Part shown: piece after piece, positions 55,064 through 63,902 of the stretch | How the letters are laid out: the number at the start of each line of letters is the position of its first letter | Position numbering within the stretch: position 1 is the first letter of the stretch | Source: Castellaniella denitrificans | GTDB lineage: Bacteria; Pseudomonadota; Gammaproteobacteria; Burkholderiales; Burkholderiaceae_B | NCBI RefSeq assembly: GCF_027214045.1 | Contig: NZ_JAPWHE010000001.1 | Span: 728,946-792,945, forward strand | Reading direction: 5' to 3' | DNA length: 64,000 nucleotides | The notes under the pieces: generated by a model | Databases searched by the model: none | The model's input: the letters and a program-made list of their open reading frames with translations, nothing else | Told to the model about the DNA's origin: nothing | Translations under genes and position numbers: made by a program

Positions 55064-57892
55064 TCAGCCCCGATAACGCAGGCACAGGCTGGTGACGTCG
55101 TCGGTCGGATCGGTGCCGTCCTCGAACGTGCGCACGTCGGCGATCACCGCATCGGTCAAGACATCCAGCGGCACATTCGCAGGCTGCGCACGCAGCAGGC
55201 CGGCCAGCCGTTCTTCGCCGAATACCTGCCCAGCCGGGTTGAAGGCTTCGGTAATGCCATCGGTATACAGGTACAGCAGGTCGCCCGGTCGCAGATACAG
55301 CGTCTTCTGGGTGTAAGGCATGTCCTCCTCGATCCCCACGGCGATGCCATGCGTCGGCGCCAAGGCCGACAATTCGCCCTGGGCATCGATCAGCCAGGGC
55401 ATATGGTGCCCCGCATTGACATAATCCAGCCGACCATCGCGCAGATCCAGCGTGGCATAGAACAAAGTCACGAACAGCATCTGCTCGTTCTCGGCGGCCA
55501 GCAGCGCATTGACACGCTGGACGCAGTCGGCCGGCCGACGCACGAAGCGCGCCGTGGATTTCAGCAAGGTGCGCGAAATGGCCATGAACAGGGCGGCGGG
55601 GATGCCCTTGCCCGAAACATCGGCGATGACGAACCCCAGATGATGCTCATCGAGCATGTAGAAATCGTAGAAATCTCCTCCCACGTCGCGAGCCGGGAAG
55701 ATCCGGCAGTCGATCTCCATGCGCGGGTCGTCCGGCATGGTGCGCGGCAGGATGCTGAGCTGCACGGCACTGGCGATCTGCAGTTCCTGCTGCAGCCCGG
55801 CCAGCTTGGTCTTGGTGATCAGGGCGTCGCGCAGTTCAATCACCATGTCGGACAACCGCTGGTATTGCTCGACCAGCCGACGGCGCAGGTCCCCCATGAC
55901 TTCGGCCAGGCGCCGCAGGCCATCGCCATCATCGTCCGAGTGGTGCTGGCGGTCGATCAGCGCCTGGACTTCCTGGCGGCTGATCGAGTCCATCGACTCG
56001 GCCAGCGCACGGAGCTCGCCCGCCATGACGGTTTCATGCAGTCGCCGGACGCGCGCCTGCTGAGACTGATCGCGGACGAGCTGCAGGGTCTTGTGCCGGA
56101 AGGCGGCGATGCTGCGTCCCAGGCGCTCGATCTCGTCCTGATGACCCACGCCGGAACGCCGGGCCGCGCCGGCCTGCGGACCGCTGAGCTCGTCCAGCGT
56201 CTCGAGCGAGTCCTGCAACGGCCGGAAGCTGCGCCAGATGATCAGGTGGATCAGCAACAGCCCCATAATGGCCAGGCCGGCGGCAAGCAACAGCGCCAGC
56301 CGGCCCAAGGTCAGGCTGGGCTTCATCAGGGTCGTGACGTCCTTGAGCGTCACGAGCAAGCCGCCAGCGCTTCCGGAGATGCTGATGACGGGCGTCGCCG
56401 TCAAAAGCAGGATTTTGTCCCGGTCCTCCAGGGTCCGGTATTGCGCATCCTGCACGGTCAGCGTCAGGTCGAGACGCGACCACTGACCGGGACTGGTACT
56501 GGCGACAAGGTGCCCGCGGGAATTCAGGAAGTGAACGCTATATCTTTCGTCATCCCGGATCGGATCGATCTGCTGCGCCGCCCGTTCCAGGGTGCGTCCA
56601 CCGATCAACCCCCAGGTCGCACCCTGAAGCCGGACAGGCTGAGCGGCCATCAGCATGGTCAGGTTGCCGTCCAGATTGCGCAATCCCCTGGCTTTCTTTC
56701 CGGACAGCACATTGTCCAGCGTTCCGGCATCCAGCGGGTCGGCCTCGGTGTCAGCGCCCTGCAGGACATACACCTCGCGATTGGGATCGACGAGCGCCAG
56801 GTAGTCCAGCGAGGGTTCCGGTCCGGGCAGCGCATTCGAGGGGCCGCGCGAAACATCCAGCCGGGGGGTCAGGGCATGCAACCGTCCGGAGATGTCCTTC
56901 GTCTGGGATACCAGGAACTGCGCCCAAAGGGCGCTCTGGTCTTCCAGGCCGAGATTGGCGGCCTGCTGGCGCAGCAAGTGTTCCCGCAGGGCCTGCAGGC
57001 CTGACAGCGCCCCGATCACCAAGGCGAAGCCCAAAGCGATGATGAGCGGCAGGCGCAGGCGCAGCGACAGACGGCGTGAGCGGTCCGGCGGAACGATCTG
57101 CACGCTCGGCGCGGGCCCCGGGGGCAGGATGTCCAGTGCTTCGAGCCGAGGCCGCACCCGGCCATCGAAATCGACGGACAGCAAGGACTCGACCTGATGC
57201 GTCAAGTCGGCTCTTTGCTGCGCGACGTCGGTCGCCATCGCCTGCAAACTGTCCCAGGCCTGGCCCAGGATGTCCTGGGGATCGGGACGCGGCCCCGGGA
57301 CCGGCGGCACAAGATCATCGGGCGCCTGCCCGAGCAAGGCCAACAAGGCGCGCCGATGTTGCTGGATACGGGCGCCGTAGAGCGCGGTGAACAGACCGCC
57401 CAGCAACGCCAGCGGCAGGATCAGCAACAACATGCCGGTCAGCAGGGTCGCGTGCGAACCGCTCAGGACGGGAGGCGCCGCCTCGACTTCGAGGGTGCCG
57501 ATCCGCTGCGAACCGGTCTGCAGTTCCGTACTCACGGACGCCGATATCTCGGCGCCGGGACGTTGCGCGAACCCCAGGACCCTGCCATCGACATCGGTCA
57601 GCATGATGCGGTTCAGTTGGGGGACATGCTCCAGCGTGCCCTTCAAGCTGCGGCTGATGGCCGGAATCTCATTGAGAGGGACGCCGAGCTGGCTCGCCCG
57701 AATGAATTGCCGTCCCAGCGCGCGACCGACCGAAGAGGCCAGCTCGCGGGATTGCTCCTGGACGGCGGACGCCACGGTCCCCTGAAGACGTGCGAGCAGG
57801 ATGCCGCTGGTCAGACCGGCCGCGACCAGAACAATCAGAAAGCCGCTGGCGGCATCGCGCAGCCGGGCACGGATACCGTGATCAATCGACAT
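55064..57892 (-). CDS. SpoIIE/RsbU-type protein phosphatase with two extracytoplasmic sensors (BtrU-like)
   Basis: 942 residues. TM1 (about 17-35), a first periplasmic sensor (about 40-140; LGVPL at 69-73), TM2 (about 148-172), a cytoplasmic linker, TM3 (about 280-300). Then a second, larger sensor (about 305-525), TM4 (about 535-560), HAMP (to about 620), a helical linker, and the phosphatase domain (about 715-940). Metal and catalytic residues appear in ARDVGGDFYDF, FVIADVSGKGIPAALFM, LYTDGITEAF and DPTDDVTSLCL. It should dephosphorylate a STAS antagonist, opposing the kinase encoded convergently. Two stacked sensors are unusual for RsbU/BtrU types. Its first 11 bases overlap the preceding gene. 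Confidence 0.92.
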   Translation of the reverse strand: MSIDHGIRARLRDAASGFLIVLVAAGLTSGILLARLQGTVASAVQEQSRELASSVGRALGRQFIRASQLGVPLNEIPAISRSLKGTLEHVPQLNRIMLTDVDGRVLGFAQRPGAEISASVSTELQTGSQRIGTLEVEAAPPVLSGSHATLLTGMLLLILPLALLGGLFTALYGARIQQHRRALLALLGQAPDDLVPPVPGPRPDPQDILGQAWDSLQAMATDVAQQRADLTHQVESLLSVDFDGRVRPRLEALDILPPGPAPSVQIVPPDRSRRLSLRLRLPLIIALGFALVIGALSGLQALREHLLRQQAANLGLEDQSALWAQFLVSQTKDISGRLHALTPRLDVSRGPSNALPGPEPSLDYLALVDPNREVYVLQGADTEADPLDAGTLDNVLSGKKARGLRNLDGNLTMLMAAQPVRLQGATWGLIGGRTLERAAQQIDPIRDDERYSVHFLNSRGHLVASTSPGQWSRLDLTLTVQDAQYRTLEDRDKILLLTATPVISISGSAGGLLVTLKDVTTLMKPSLTLGRLALLLAAGLAIMGLLLIHLIIWRSFRPLQDSLETLDELSGPQAGAARRSGVGHQDEIERLGRSIAAFRHKTLQLVRDQSQQARVRRLHETVMAGELRALAESMDSISRQEVQALIDRQHHSDDDGDGLRRLAEVMGDLRRRLVEQYQRLSDMVIELRDALITKTKLAGLQQELQIASAVQLSILPRTMPDDPRMEIDCRIFPARDVGGDFYDFYMLDEHHLGFVIADVSGKGIPAALFMAISRTLLKSTARFVRRPADCVQRVNALLAAENEQMLFVTLFYATLDLRDGRLDYVNAGHHMPWLIDAQGELSALAPTHGIAVGIEEDMPYTQKTLYLRPGDLLYLYTDGITEAFNPAGQVFGEERLAGLLRAQPANVPLDVLTDAVIADVRTFEDGTDPTDDVTSLCLRYRG

Positions 57893-58628
57893 GGTCCAGC
57901 TCCTTCAACTGCTGCCGCTGCCGGTCCAGGGCCTGCAGGCTGGCCTGGTGGCGTTCTCTGGCACGCCGGGCGGCGGCGACCAGCGGGTCCCGATTTCCGC
58001 CGGGCGCGTCCTCGCCCCGCAGAATCCTGCCGGCCCACAGGAACGGCCGCAGACGCCGGCGAGCCAGCCAGACCGCTCCCAGGCCCGCGACCAGAGAGGC
58101 TATCACTGCCAACGCCAGCGTGGGCAGCCCCCGTGCAAGCCAGGCCTGAAGGCTGTAGGCCCGCGCCGTATGCGGCGCAGCCAGAACCAGACCGCCCGCC
58201 GTCCGCCCCAGTTCGTCCTGCAGGGCAATGCCGCAGCTACGCACAGTGTCGTCGTCGATGCACCAGACGCCTTCGGCGCCGGCCGCCCGCGCCCAGTCGG
58301 TCGGAATGGGGCGGCCCTGCCTTCCCTGATCCGTGCTGTAGAGCACCTGACCGGACGCGCCATAGACACTGATGTCACGAATGTCCGGCATGCCGGATTT
58401 TTCGCGCTCGATCAGCTGTTGCAGGCTCGAACTCTGTTCCAGTGTCAAACCCAGGGTCAGATTGGCCTCGATGACGCTGCGCAGGTTTCCAAGCACGTAT
58501 GTTTCGTGTGACTGGCGCGTCTGGTCGATGGCCTGCTGTTCGATGCGCACGGTCAGCCATGTGGCGCCGAATACAGCGGTCAGCGCGCAGCAGACCAGGG
58601 CCAGGATCAGGATCAGGGGCGTTCTCAT
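57882..58628 (-). CDS. membrane sensor protein without output domain
   Basis: 248 residues. TM1 (about 4-24), a periplasmic domain (about 30-155), TM2 (about 168-188), then a short cytoplasmic helical tail (DPLVAAARRARERHQASLQALDRQRQQLKELD, about 210-246, likely coiled coil). The periplasmic part has LTLGLTLEQ near 57-65 and DISVYGASGQVLYSTD near 85-100, the same pattern seen in the phosphatase and MFS proteins of this operon. It starts in the alanine racemase stop (ATGA) and overlaps the phosphatase by 11 bases. I do not recognise a named family; it may modulate the phosphatase directly. Confidence 0.8.
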   Translation of the reverse strand: MRTPLILILALVCCALTAVFGATWLTVRIEQQAIDQTRQSHETYVLGNLRSVIEANLTLGLTLEQSSSLQQLIEREKSGMPDIRDISVYGASGQVLYSTDQGRQGRPIPTDWARAAGAEGVWCIDDDTVRSCGIALQDELGRTAGGLVLAAPHTARAYSLQAWLARGLPTLALAVIASLVAGLGAVWLARRRLRPFLWAGRILRGEDAPGGNRDPLVAAARRARERHQASLQALDRQRQQLKELDHVD

Positions 58629-59752
58629 GGCAGACTTTCCGACAAGCGGGATGCGAGGGGCTGTTCAGGATGGAGAGCATGGTAGCGCCTGCCGCACCCG
58701 GCTGCGGTCGCGCTCAGCAAGGCGTTGGCGGGCAGGCCGGCGATGTCGGCCAGGGTTTCGAGGCGCTGTTGCTCGCCGAAGACCTCGGCCCATTGCCCGG
58801 GGGCGGTCAGCCGGGGCGGCAGCCCGCTCACGTCCACGCTGGTCAGGCCCATGGAAATGCCCCCCACGATGGGCGCGCGATGCGGGCCGAAATACACGGC
58901 GCCCCGGTTCATCAGGGCATAGGGCAAGCCGTGGGCATAACCGATACCCAAGGTCGCGATGCGCATGGGAGCCGGACAACGGAATTGCTGATCGTAGCCG
59001 ATCTCGGCCCCGGCGGGCAGGTCGGCGACCCGCAGAACCGGCGCATGCACGCTGGCCACGGGTTTCAGCGGCAAGGTCCGCGAGGGGGTGGTGTCCACAC
59101 CATACAAGGCACTGCCCACGCGCGCCATGTCGAGATGGTGCCCGGGGCAGGCAAAGACGCTGGCCGAAATGGCCAGGCTGCGGGATGCCGCAGGCAACGG
59201 CGCGATCAACGCCAGAAAACGGTCATGTGGATTCAGCCGGTCCGGACTCTCGGGCCTGCTGAAACTGGACGGCTGGGTGATCCAGGCCCGCACGCGCAGC
59301 GGCGACAGGTCCTGCGCCGCCAGGCGCGCCACCGCTTCGGGCCTCAGGCCGAGGCGGCCCAGGCCGGTATCCAGCGCGACGGCGACCGTCAAGGCCCCCG
59401 CGCGACGCGCTTGTGCGATTTCGTCCAGGTCGTTGAGCACGGGAATCAGTCGCTGGATATGACAATCCCGCGCCGAAGCGCCGCGCAGGCCGTTCAGGAT
59501 GAAGACCTCTGCGGCGGGTGCCAGCGCGCGCACGCGGCAGGCCTCGTCATAGCCAAGCGCCCAGTATTGCAGACAGCCCTGAGCCGACAAGGTGTTGACG
59601 ACGGGCTCCAGCCCCAGTCCGTAGGCATTGCATTTGACCACGGCGCCCAGGTCGTTTCCCGTGTAGCGGCCGCGAACGGTCCGCCAATTGCCTGCCAGGC
59701 GAGCCAGGTCGATGTCCATGACGGGGGAATCGGCATGCGCGGTGGCGTTCAT
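58625..59752 (-). CDS. alr: alanine racemase
   Basis: 375 residues from the ATG at 59752. Fold type III PLP enzyme: the cofactor lysine is Lys40 in AVVKCNAYGLG (usual form AVVKANAYGHG, so Ala and His are replaced), ALDTGLGRLGL, SRVGSALYG-like MARVGSALYGV, and the catalytic tyrosine in EIGYDQQF near 253. The C-terminal beta domain (VDVSGLP, VFGEQ) is complete. It interconverts L- and D-alanine. Its place inside a signalling operon, with ATGA overlaps to the GNAT gene and the sensor gene, is unusual. It might supply or sense D-amino acids, or act on a related substrate. Whether this is the only Alr of the cell is unknown. Confidence 0.9.
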   Translation of the reverse strand: MNATAHADSPVMDIDLARLAGNWRTVRGRYTGNDLGAVVKCNAYGLGLEPVVNTLSAQGCLQYWALGYDEACRVRALAPAAEVFILNGLRGASARDCHIQRLIPVLNDLDEIAQARRAGALTVAVALDTGLGRLGLRPEAVARLAAQDLSPLRVRAWITQPSSFSRPESPDRLNPHDRFLALIAPLPAASRSLAISASVFACPGHHLDMARVGSALYGVDTTPSRTLPLKPVASVHAPVLRVADLPAGAEIGYDQQFRCPAPMRIATLGIGYAHGLPYALMNRGAVYFGPHRAPIVGGISMGLTSVDVSGLPPRLTAPGQWAEVFGEQQRLETLADIAGLPANALLSATAAGCGRRYHALHPEQPLASRLSESLP

Positions 59753-60423
59753 GTCTCGACGACCTCCGGAGGCACGAGGGCGCAGACGGCCGGCGCCACG
59801 AACCGTCCACGCCATCCATGGGACAACAACCGGTCCTGCTCGTCCAGCGGCAATCCATCGAGCGGACGTGCGGCCTCCTCATCCGTGGGCGCGAGGGGCG
59901 TGGCCGCCGTCCGTGCCGGGCGAGCCAGGATGTAGCGCAAAGAATTCTGATAGACCCGACGCAACAGCCGGATCTCGAAGCCCTCTCGCAACAGGCTGCG
60001 CCAACTGGCCGGATTCGACGGCGCGGCCGTAGCGTAAAGGCAGGCGTCCGGATCGGCCAGTTCGACGCGGCGGCGAATCAGCTCGCATTGCAGACGCCGG
60101 CCCCGGTAGGCCTCGGCGACCGAGGAGCCGGCCAGTTTCTGGATCCGCGCATCCGCTGGCCAGCCCAGCCAGAGATCCGGGCGGGTGCCCGGGTCGGGGC
60201 CATCCTGCAGCACGCCGTAGGCCACCAGATCCCCGGCCGGCGCACGGGCGCCGATGATCCGCCCCGCCCCGTCCAGCAGCGCGGCGAAGAACTCGGGGTG
60301 CTCGGGCTTGACCTGGTCGGAGCCCATGCCGCGGATCGCGCGCGCATGCAGGTCGACGATCCGGTCGAGATCCGCCGGGCCGAGCATGTCCCAATGCAAG
60401 TCGACAGGCACGCGGCGGGTCAT
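59749..60423 (-). CDS. GNAT-family acetyltransferase-like protein
   Basis: 224 residues. The region about 60-150 follows the GNAT order: GRIIGARAPAGDLVAYGVL, then a V/A-x-x-x-x-R-G-R-x-L pattern in SVAEAYRGRRLQCELIRRRVEL (acetyl-CoA loop) and YATAAPSNPASWRSLLREGFEI (the late N-x-x-x-x-x-x-x-x-x-G-F segment). The last 60 residues are untypical. Substrate unknown. It overlaps the racemase downstream and the substrate-binding protein upstream by four bases each, so it belongs to the six-gene operon; an amino acid or cell-wall-derived substrate would fit. Confidence 0.75.
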   Translation of the reverse strand: MTRRVPVDLHWDMLGPADLDRIVDLHARAIRGMGSDQVKPEHPEFFAALLDGAGRIIGARAPAGDLVAYGVLQDGPDPGTRPDLWLGWPADARIQKLAGSSVAEAYRGRRLQCELIRRRVELADPDACLYATAAPSNPASWRSLLREGFEIRLLRRVYQNSLRYILARPARTAATPLAPTDEEAARPLDGLPLDEQDRLLSHGWRGRFVAPAVCALVPPEVVET

Positions 60424-61481
60424 CCGACATGCCTCGTCGACGCCGGAGCCTGGGTGATCACGTCGGCGTAGTTCAGCATTTCGATGGGTGGATAGAAGCC
60501 TCCCAGTGCCTTGGCCGTATGCAGATTGACCAGCAAGGCGAAGCGCTTCAGGGTTTCGATGGGAATCCGGTCGGCGGGCACGTCTTCATAAAGGATGGCC
60601 TCTGCCTTCACGGCGGCCAGCCGGCCGACGGAACGATAGCGGCTGACCAGACCGGTCAGTGCGGAGTATTCCCGGACGGCGAGTTCGGTCACGCCGAACG
60701 TCGGCAGTCGCTGCTCGATGCTGGCGGGAATCACCTGGTCATAGACGGAGCCCAGGAAAGTATCGGGCACCAGATAGAACCATTGCGCGCCCTCTTCACG
60801 CAACTCGGCGACCAGCCGGCCAAGGCCATCCGCGGAGGGACGGCCCGCCGCATCGAGGCTGAAATGGCGGTGGATGGCCGTCCGCTGCGTGGCGGCGCAC
60901 AAGGCATCCATTTCGGAGGCGATCGCCCTGGAATTGGGCTCCGTGGTCGAGTACAGCAGACCGACCCGGTTGAATTCCCTGTAGGCGGCCATGGCCTTGA
61001 CCTGGGTTTCAGTGGGGACCACGTGCACGGCCCCTGTGACGTCTCGCCCCTGCTGCGTGAGGGAAGGCACGATGCCGGCGGCCACCGGCGCGCTCACCAG
61101 GGCGAAGACGACGGGGATGGAGCCCACCTTGCCGGACGGATCGGGATCGCGCCAGGTGCCCGTCACCCCCAGGGTCACGGGCGTGCCCCAGGTGTAGATC
61201 AGGTCGGGGGCCAGCGCGGGGATCTCGTCCAGAATGGCGGGCAGCCGACGGATGTCCTGCCCGACGTCCCGGTGGACGATATCCGGTTCACGGCCCTGCG
61301 ACCGCAGGTATTCCAGAAAGCCGTCCTCGACTTCCGTGCGTCCACGATACGTGATCATCAGGATACGGCGCCGGGCCGTCGCGCGCGCCACCAGGGGGGC
61401 GGCCCCCCCCAGAAGCCCGGTGGACAGGGCGGCGCGCAACAGGCGCCGGCGGACAGGAGACGAAGGAGCGTGAGCGTTCAT
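60420..61481 (-). CDS. ABC-type substrate-binding protein (ABC_sub_bind family)
   Basis: 353 residues. A twin-arginine-like N-terminus (RRRLLRAALSTGLLGGA, about 11-30) suggests export. The mature part shows ILMITYRGRTEVEDGF, DLIYTWGTPVTLGVTG, IPVVFALVSAPVAAGIV, VTGAVHVVPTETQVKAM and VGLLYSTTEPNSR, the periplasmic-binding-like fold related to TrpX and other PF04392 proteins. No permease or ATPase gene accompanies it, so it may deliver its ligand to the membrane sensors or the MFS protein instead. Start at 61481 overlaps the MFS stop (ATGA). Confidence 0.87.
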   Translation of the reverse strand: MNAHAPSSPVRRRLLRAALSTGLLGGAAPLVARATARRRILMITYRGRTEVEDGFLEYLRSQGREPDIVHRDVGQDIRRLPAILDEIPALAPDLIYTWGTPVTLGVTGTWRDPDPSGKVGSIPVVFALVSAPVAAGIVPSLTQQGRDVTGAVHVVPTETQVKAMAAYREFNRVGLLYSTTEPNSRAIASEMDALCAATQRTAIHRHFSLDAAGRPSADGLGRLVAELREEGAQWFYLVPDTFLGSVYDQVIPASIEQRLPTFGVTELAVREYSALTGLVSRYRSVGRLAAVKAEAILYEDVPADRIPIETLKRFALLVNLHTAKALGGFYPPIEMLNYADVITQAPASTRHVG

Positions 61482-63739
61482 GAGAGACTGCCGGAAGCAT
61501 TGGAAACGGAGCGCCATTGCCCATAACCGTAGAGCAGGGCGCCACCGGTGGTCAACAAACCGAATAGGGCCAGCGTGGCCGCCGGACCGGCCAGCCCCAG
61601 CGCCGCGCCGGCCAGTGCCGGACCGGCGGCCGATCCGCCGCGCTCGACCAGGCGGAACAGCCCGAGCACTTGCGCGGAATGGCGGCCCTGCCCATGATGA
61701 GCATAGGTGGCCATCATGGACGACTGGGGGGTGATCGACAAAGCCTGGCCCAGTCCCAGAAAGAACAGGAAAACCATGATGGCGCCCAGGCCGGGCCAGA
61801 ACAGGACGGGCACCACGGCCAGGCCGGCGATGAGCCCGCCCAGGATGATCTTGCGGGGCCGGAAATCGTGTTCCGGCGTCTCGCCCCAATGGGCGAAGAG
61901 CGGGACGCACAGGACCATCATCAGCGGATAAATCATCTGCACGCGACCGATGCTGGACAACGAATGGCCTTCGTTGGACAGAATGAGCGGCACCAGAAAG
62001 AAACACAAGGCCGTCAGGATCAGCTTGGCCGGCACCGCGCACCCCAGCAACAGGGAACGCATGCCGGGAATGCGCCAGGCCTCCCGAAGCGCATCGGATG
62101 TCGGCCAGGCGGTGCGCGGTCGATCCGACGGCCGGGCCGCGGACATCATGGCCCGCGCCAGGCACAGCGCGACCAGGCACAGGCCGGCGGCGGCAAGGAA
62201 CGCCGTGCCGCCGCCGAAGTGTTCGGCCAGGAAACCGCCAAGAGGCGGAGCACACAAGGCGGCGGTCAGGATGGCGCGGATGAAGACGGCAAGCCCCGCC
62301 GTGCGGGCCGCAGGATCCGCCTGGTCGACGATATACCCCTGTGCCGACGTGAAGACCAGGGTGAAACCGAGGGCGCTGAGCGCCCGGGCCAGCAACAGGC
62401 CAGAATAAGAATCGGCAAAGGCGCACAGGCCATAGCCGATACCGGCCACGGCGGCGCCCAGCATCAATCCGCGGCGTCTGCCCAGGTGTTCGGACCAGAG
62501 CGCCATGGGGATCTGCCCCAGCGCGACGATCGCCATGAAGACGACGATGGGCAAGCTGACGAGCAGCGGCGCATGCGCCACACCGGCCGGCAGCAGATTC
62601 GCGGTCAGACTGGGAAGAAAAGGGCGGTTCAGTTCTTCGGCCATCATGAACACGAACAGCACGCCCCGGATCTGCTCGGCCGGGAGTGGGCCCGTGTCGC
62701 GCATGCCGGACGCATCGGAGGATTTCCGGAAGACGCTTGTCTGCGTCAAAAGCGACAGCAGTTCGAAACCGACCAGCAAGGCGACCAGGCCCAGGAAGGC
62801 CGTATCCAGCAGCAGGCCGTGGATCTGGGCGGCCGCATGGCGATTGTCGGGCACCACTTCCAGCGCGGCCTGCGCGGGCCCCCGGGCCGGTATCGGCAAC
62901 AGCAGGCCGCCCGCCGCCGGAGTGGCCTCGACACCGGACGGCGGAACCGCGATGAGCTTGATCTGTTCCAGCTCCGGATAATGCCGCCGAAGCGACGCCA
63001 AATATTCGGGCACCCCCTGCATCTGATCGAGCGGAATCCCCAAGGCCAGCGCCTTGTCGATCAATGATCGGGCGCCGTTGCCGATCGATTCGACCTTGGT
63101 TTCGATCAGGGGGTTCAAGGTACGGTCGATGATGCGCAGCGCCTGATGGTCGATCAGGAACAGGCCGCCCCCCAGAATGAGCGCCAGTGCCAGGGGCAGG
63201 CGCAGCCTGCCGCGCCCGTCGCGCCCGGCGCGCAGCGCGAGTGCGGCCAGCAGGCCCAGAAAGGCCGCGCCCGCCACGATGGGCAAGGCATGCCGGCGCA
63301 TGTCCTGGCGGATTTCCGCCGAGGGCGCCTCCAGGGCGCGGCGATCGTAGCGCAGCAGGATCCGCCCGGAGGGCAACCCGAGATCGTCGTGGAGGGTCTG
63401 CCCGAGCGTGCCGGGTGGCGCCGGATCCGGCAAGAGGCCGTCGCCATAGAGCCGCCGTCCCTGCGCATCCTGGACGGCCATGCCGAGGATGTCGGCATCC
63501 AGGGCTCGTTCGCGCCCCAGGGCGGCGCCCAGGGTCGCTTCCTGGCTTTCCAGCCCCACCCCCAAGGAGGCGGCATGCGTGGCGCCTTCGGCGACGCGGT
63601 CCAATGCGATGGCAAAACGGGATTCGAGGATGCCGCGATAAGCCTTGAGCAGCGATCCCTCCGTCATCCATGCGCCTGCGGCCAGGCATGCCGCAATCAA
63701 CAGGCTGAACAGAAATGCTGGAATCAGCGGAAATCGCAT
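61478..63739 (-). CDS. MFS transporter fused to an N-terminal double extracytoplasmic sensor
   Basis: 753 residues from the ATG at 63739; 63784 is an alternative. TM1 (about 5-24), sensor copy 1 (about 28-150; LGVGL at 59-63, AVQDAQGRRLY), TM2 and TM3 (about 152-170 and 181-198), sensor copy 2 (about 200-300; LGIPL at 233-237), TM4 (about 312-332). A 12-helix MFS domain follows from about 350 (MAEELNRPFLPSL, ALWSEHLGRRRGLMLGA loop 2-3 motif, and LGFTLVFTSAQGYI). First gene of the operon ending in the SpoIIE phosphatase. A transporter joined to a sensor is uncommon and suggests transport-coupled signalling. Substrate unknown. Confidence 0.85.
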   Translation of the reverse strand: MRFPLIPAFLFSLLIAACLAAGAWMTEGSLLKAYRGILESRFAIALDRVAEGATHAASLGVGLESQEATLGAALGRERALDADILGMAVQDAQGRRLYGDGLLPDPAPPGTLGQTLHDDLGLPSGRILLRYDRRALEAPSAEIRQDMRRHALPIVAGAAFLGLLAALALRAGRDGRGRLRLPLALALILGGGLFLIDHQALRIIDRTLNPLIETKVESIGNGARSLIDKALALGIPLDQMQGVPEYLASLRRHYPELEQIKLIAVPPSGVEATPAAGGLLLPIPARGPAQAALEVVPDNRHAAAQIHGLLLDTAFLGLVALLVGFELLSLLTQTSVFRKSSDASGMRDTGPLPAEQIRGVLFVFMMAEELNRPFLPSLTANLLPAGVAHAPLLVSLPIVVFMAIVALGQIPMALWSEHLGRRRGLMLGAAVAGIGYGLCAFADSYSGLLLARALSALGFTLVFTSAQGYIVDQADPAARTAGLAVFIRAILTAALCAPPLGGFLAEHFGGGTAFLAAAGLCLVALCLARAMMSAARPSDRPRTAWPTSDALREAWRIPGMRSLLLGCAVPAKLILTALCFFLVPLILSNEGHSLSSIGRVQMIYPLMMVLCVPLFAHWGETPEHDFRPRKIILGGLIAGLAVVPVLFWPGLGAIMVFLFFLGLGQALSITPQSSMMATYAHHGQGRHSAQVLGLFRLVERGGSAAGPALAGAALGLAGPAATLALFGLLTTGGALLYGYGQWRSVSNASGSLS

Positions 63740-63902
63740 GGAAAAGCCGGGGCCCTTGAGCGCCCACCCGGGGTTGGGGAGCATATGATGGATACTGAGT
63801 CACGACATCGCCCCGAAAGTTCCATCTCCCGCGAGGCTCGCCGGATGGAATCCCCAGGCGCGCCCGTGCCGCCGCGGCCGGACGACGATGGGCCGATGGC
63901 CA

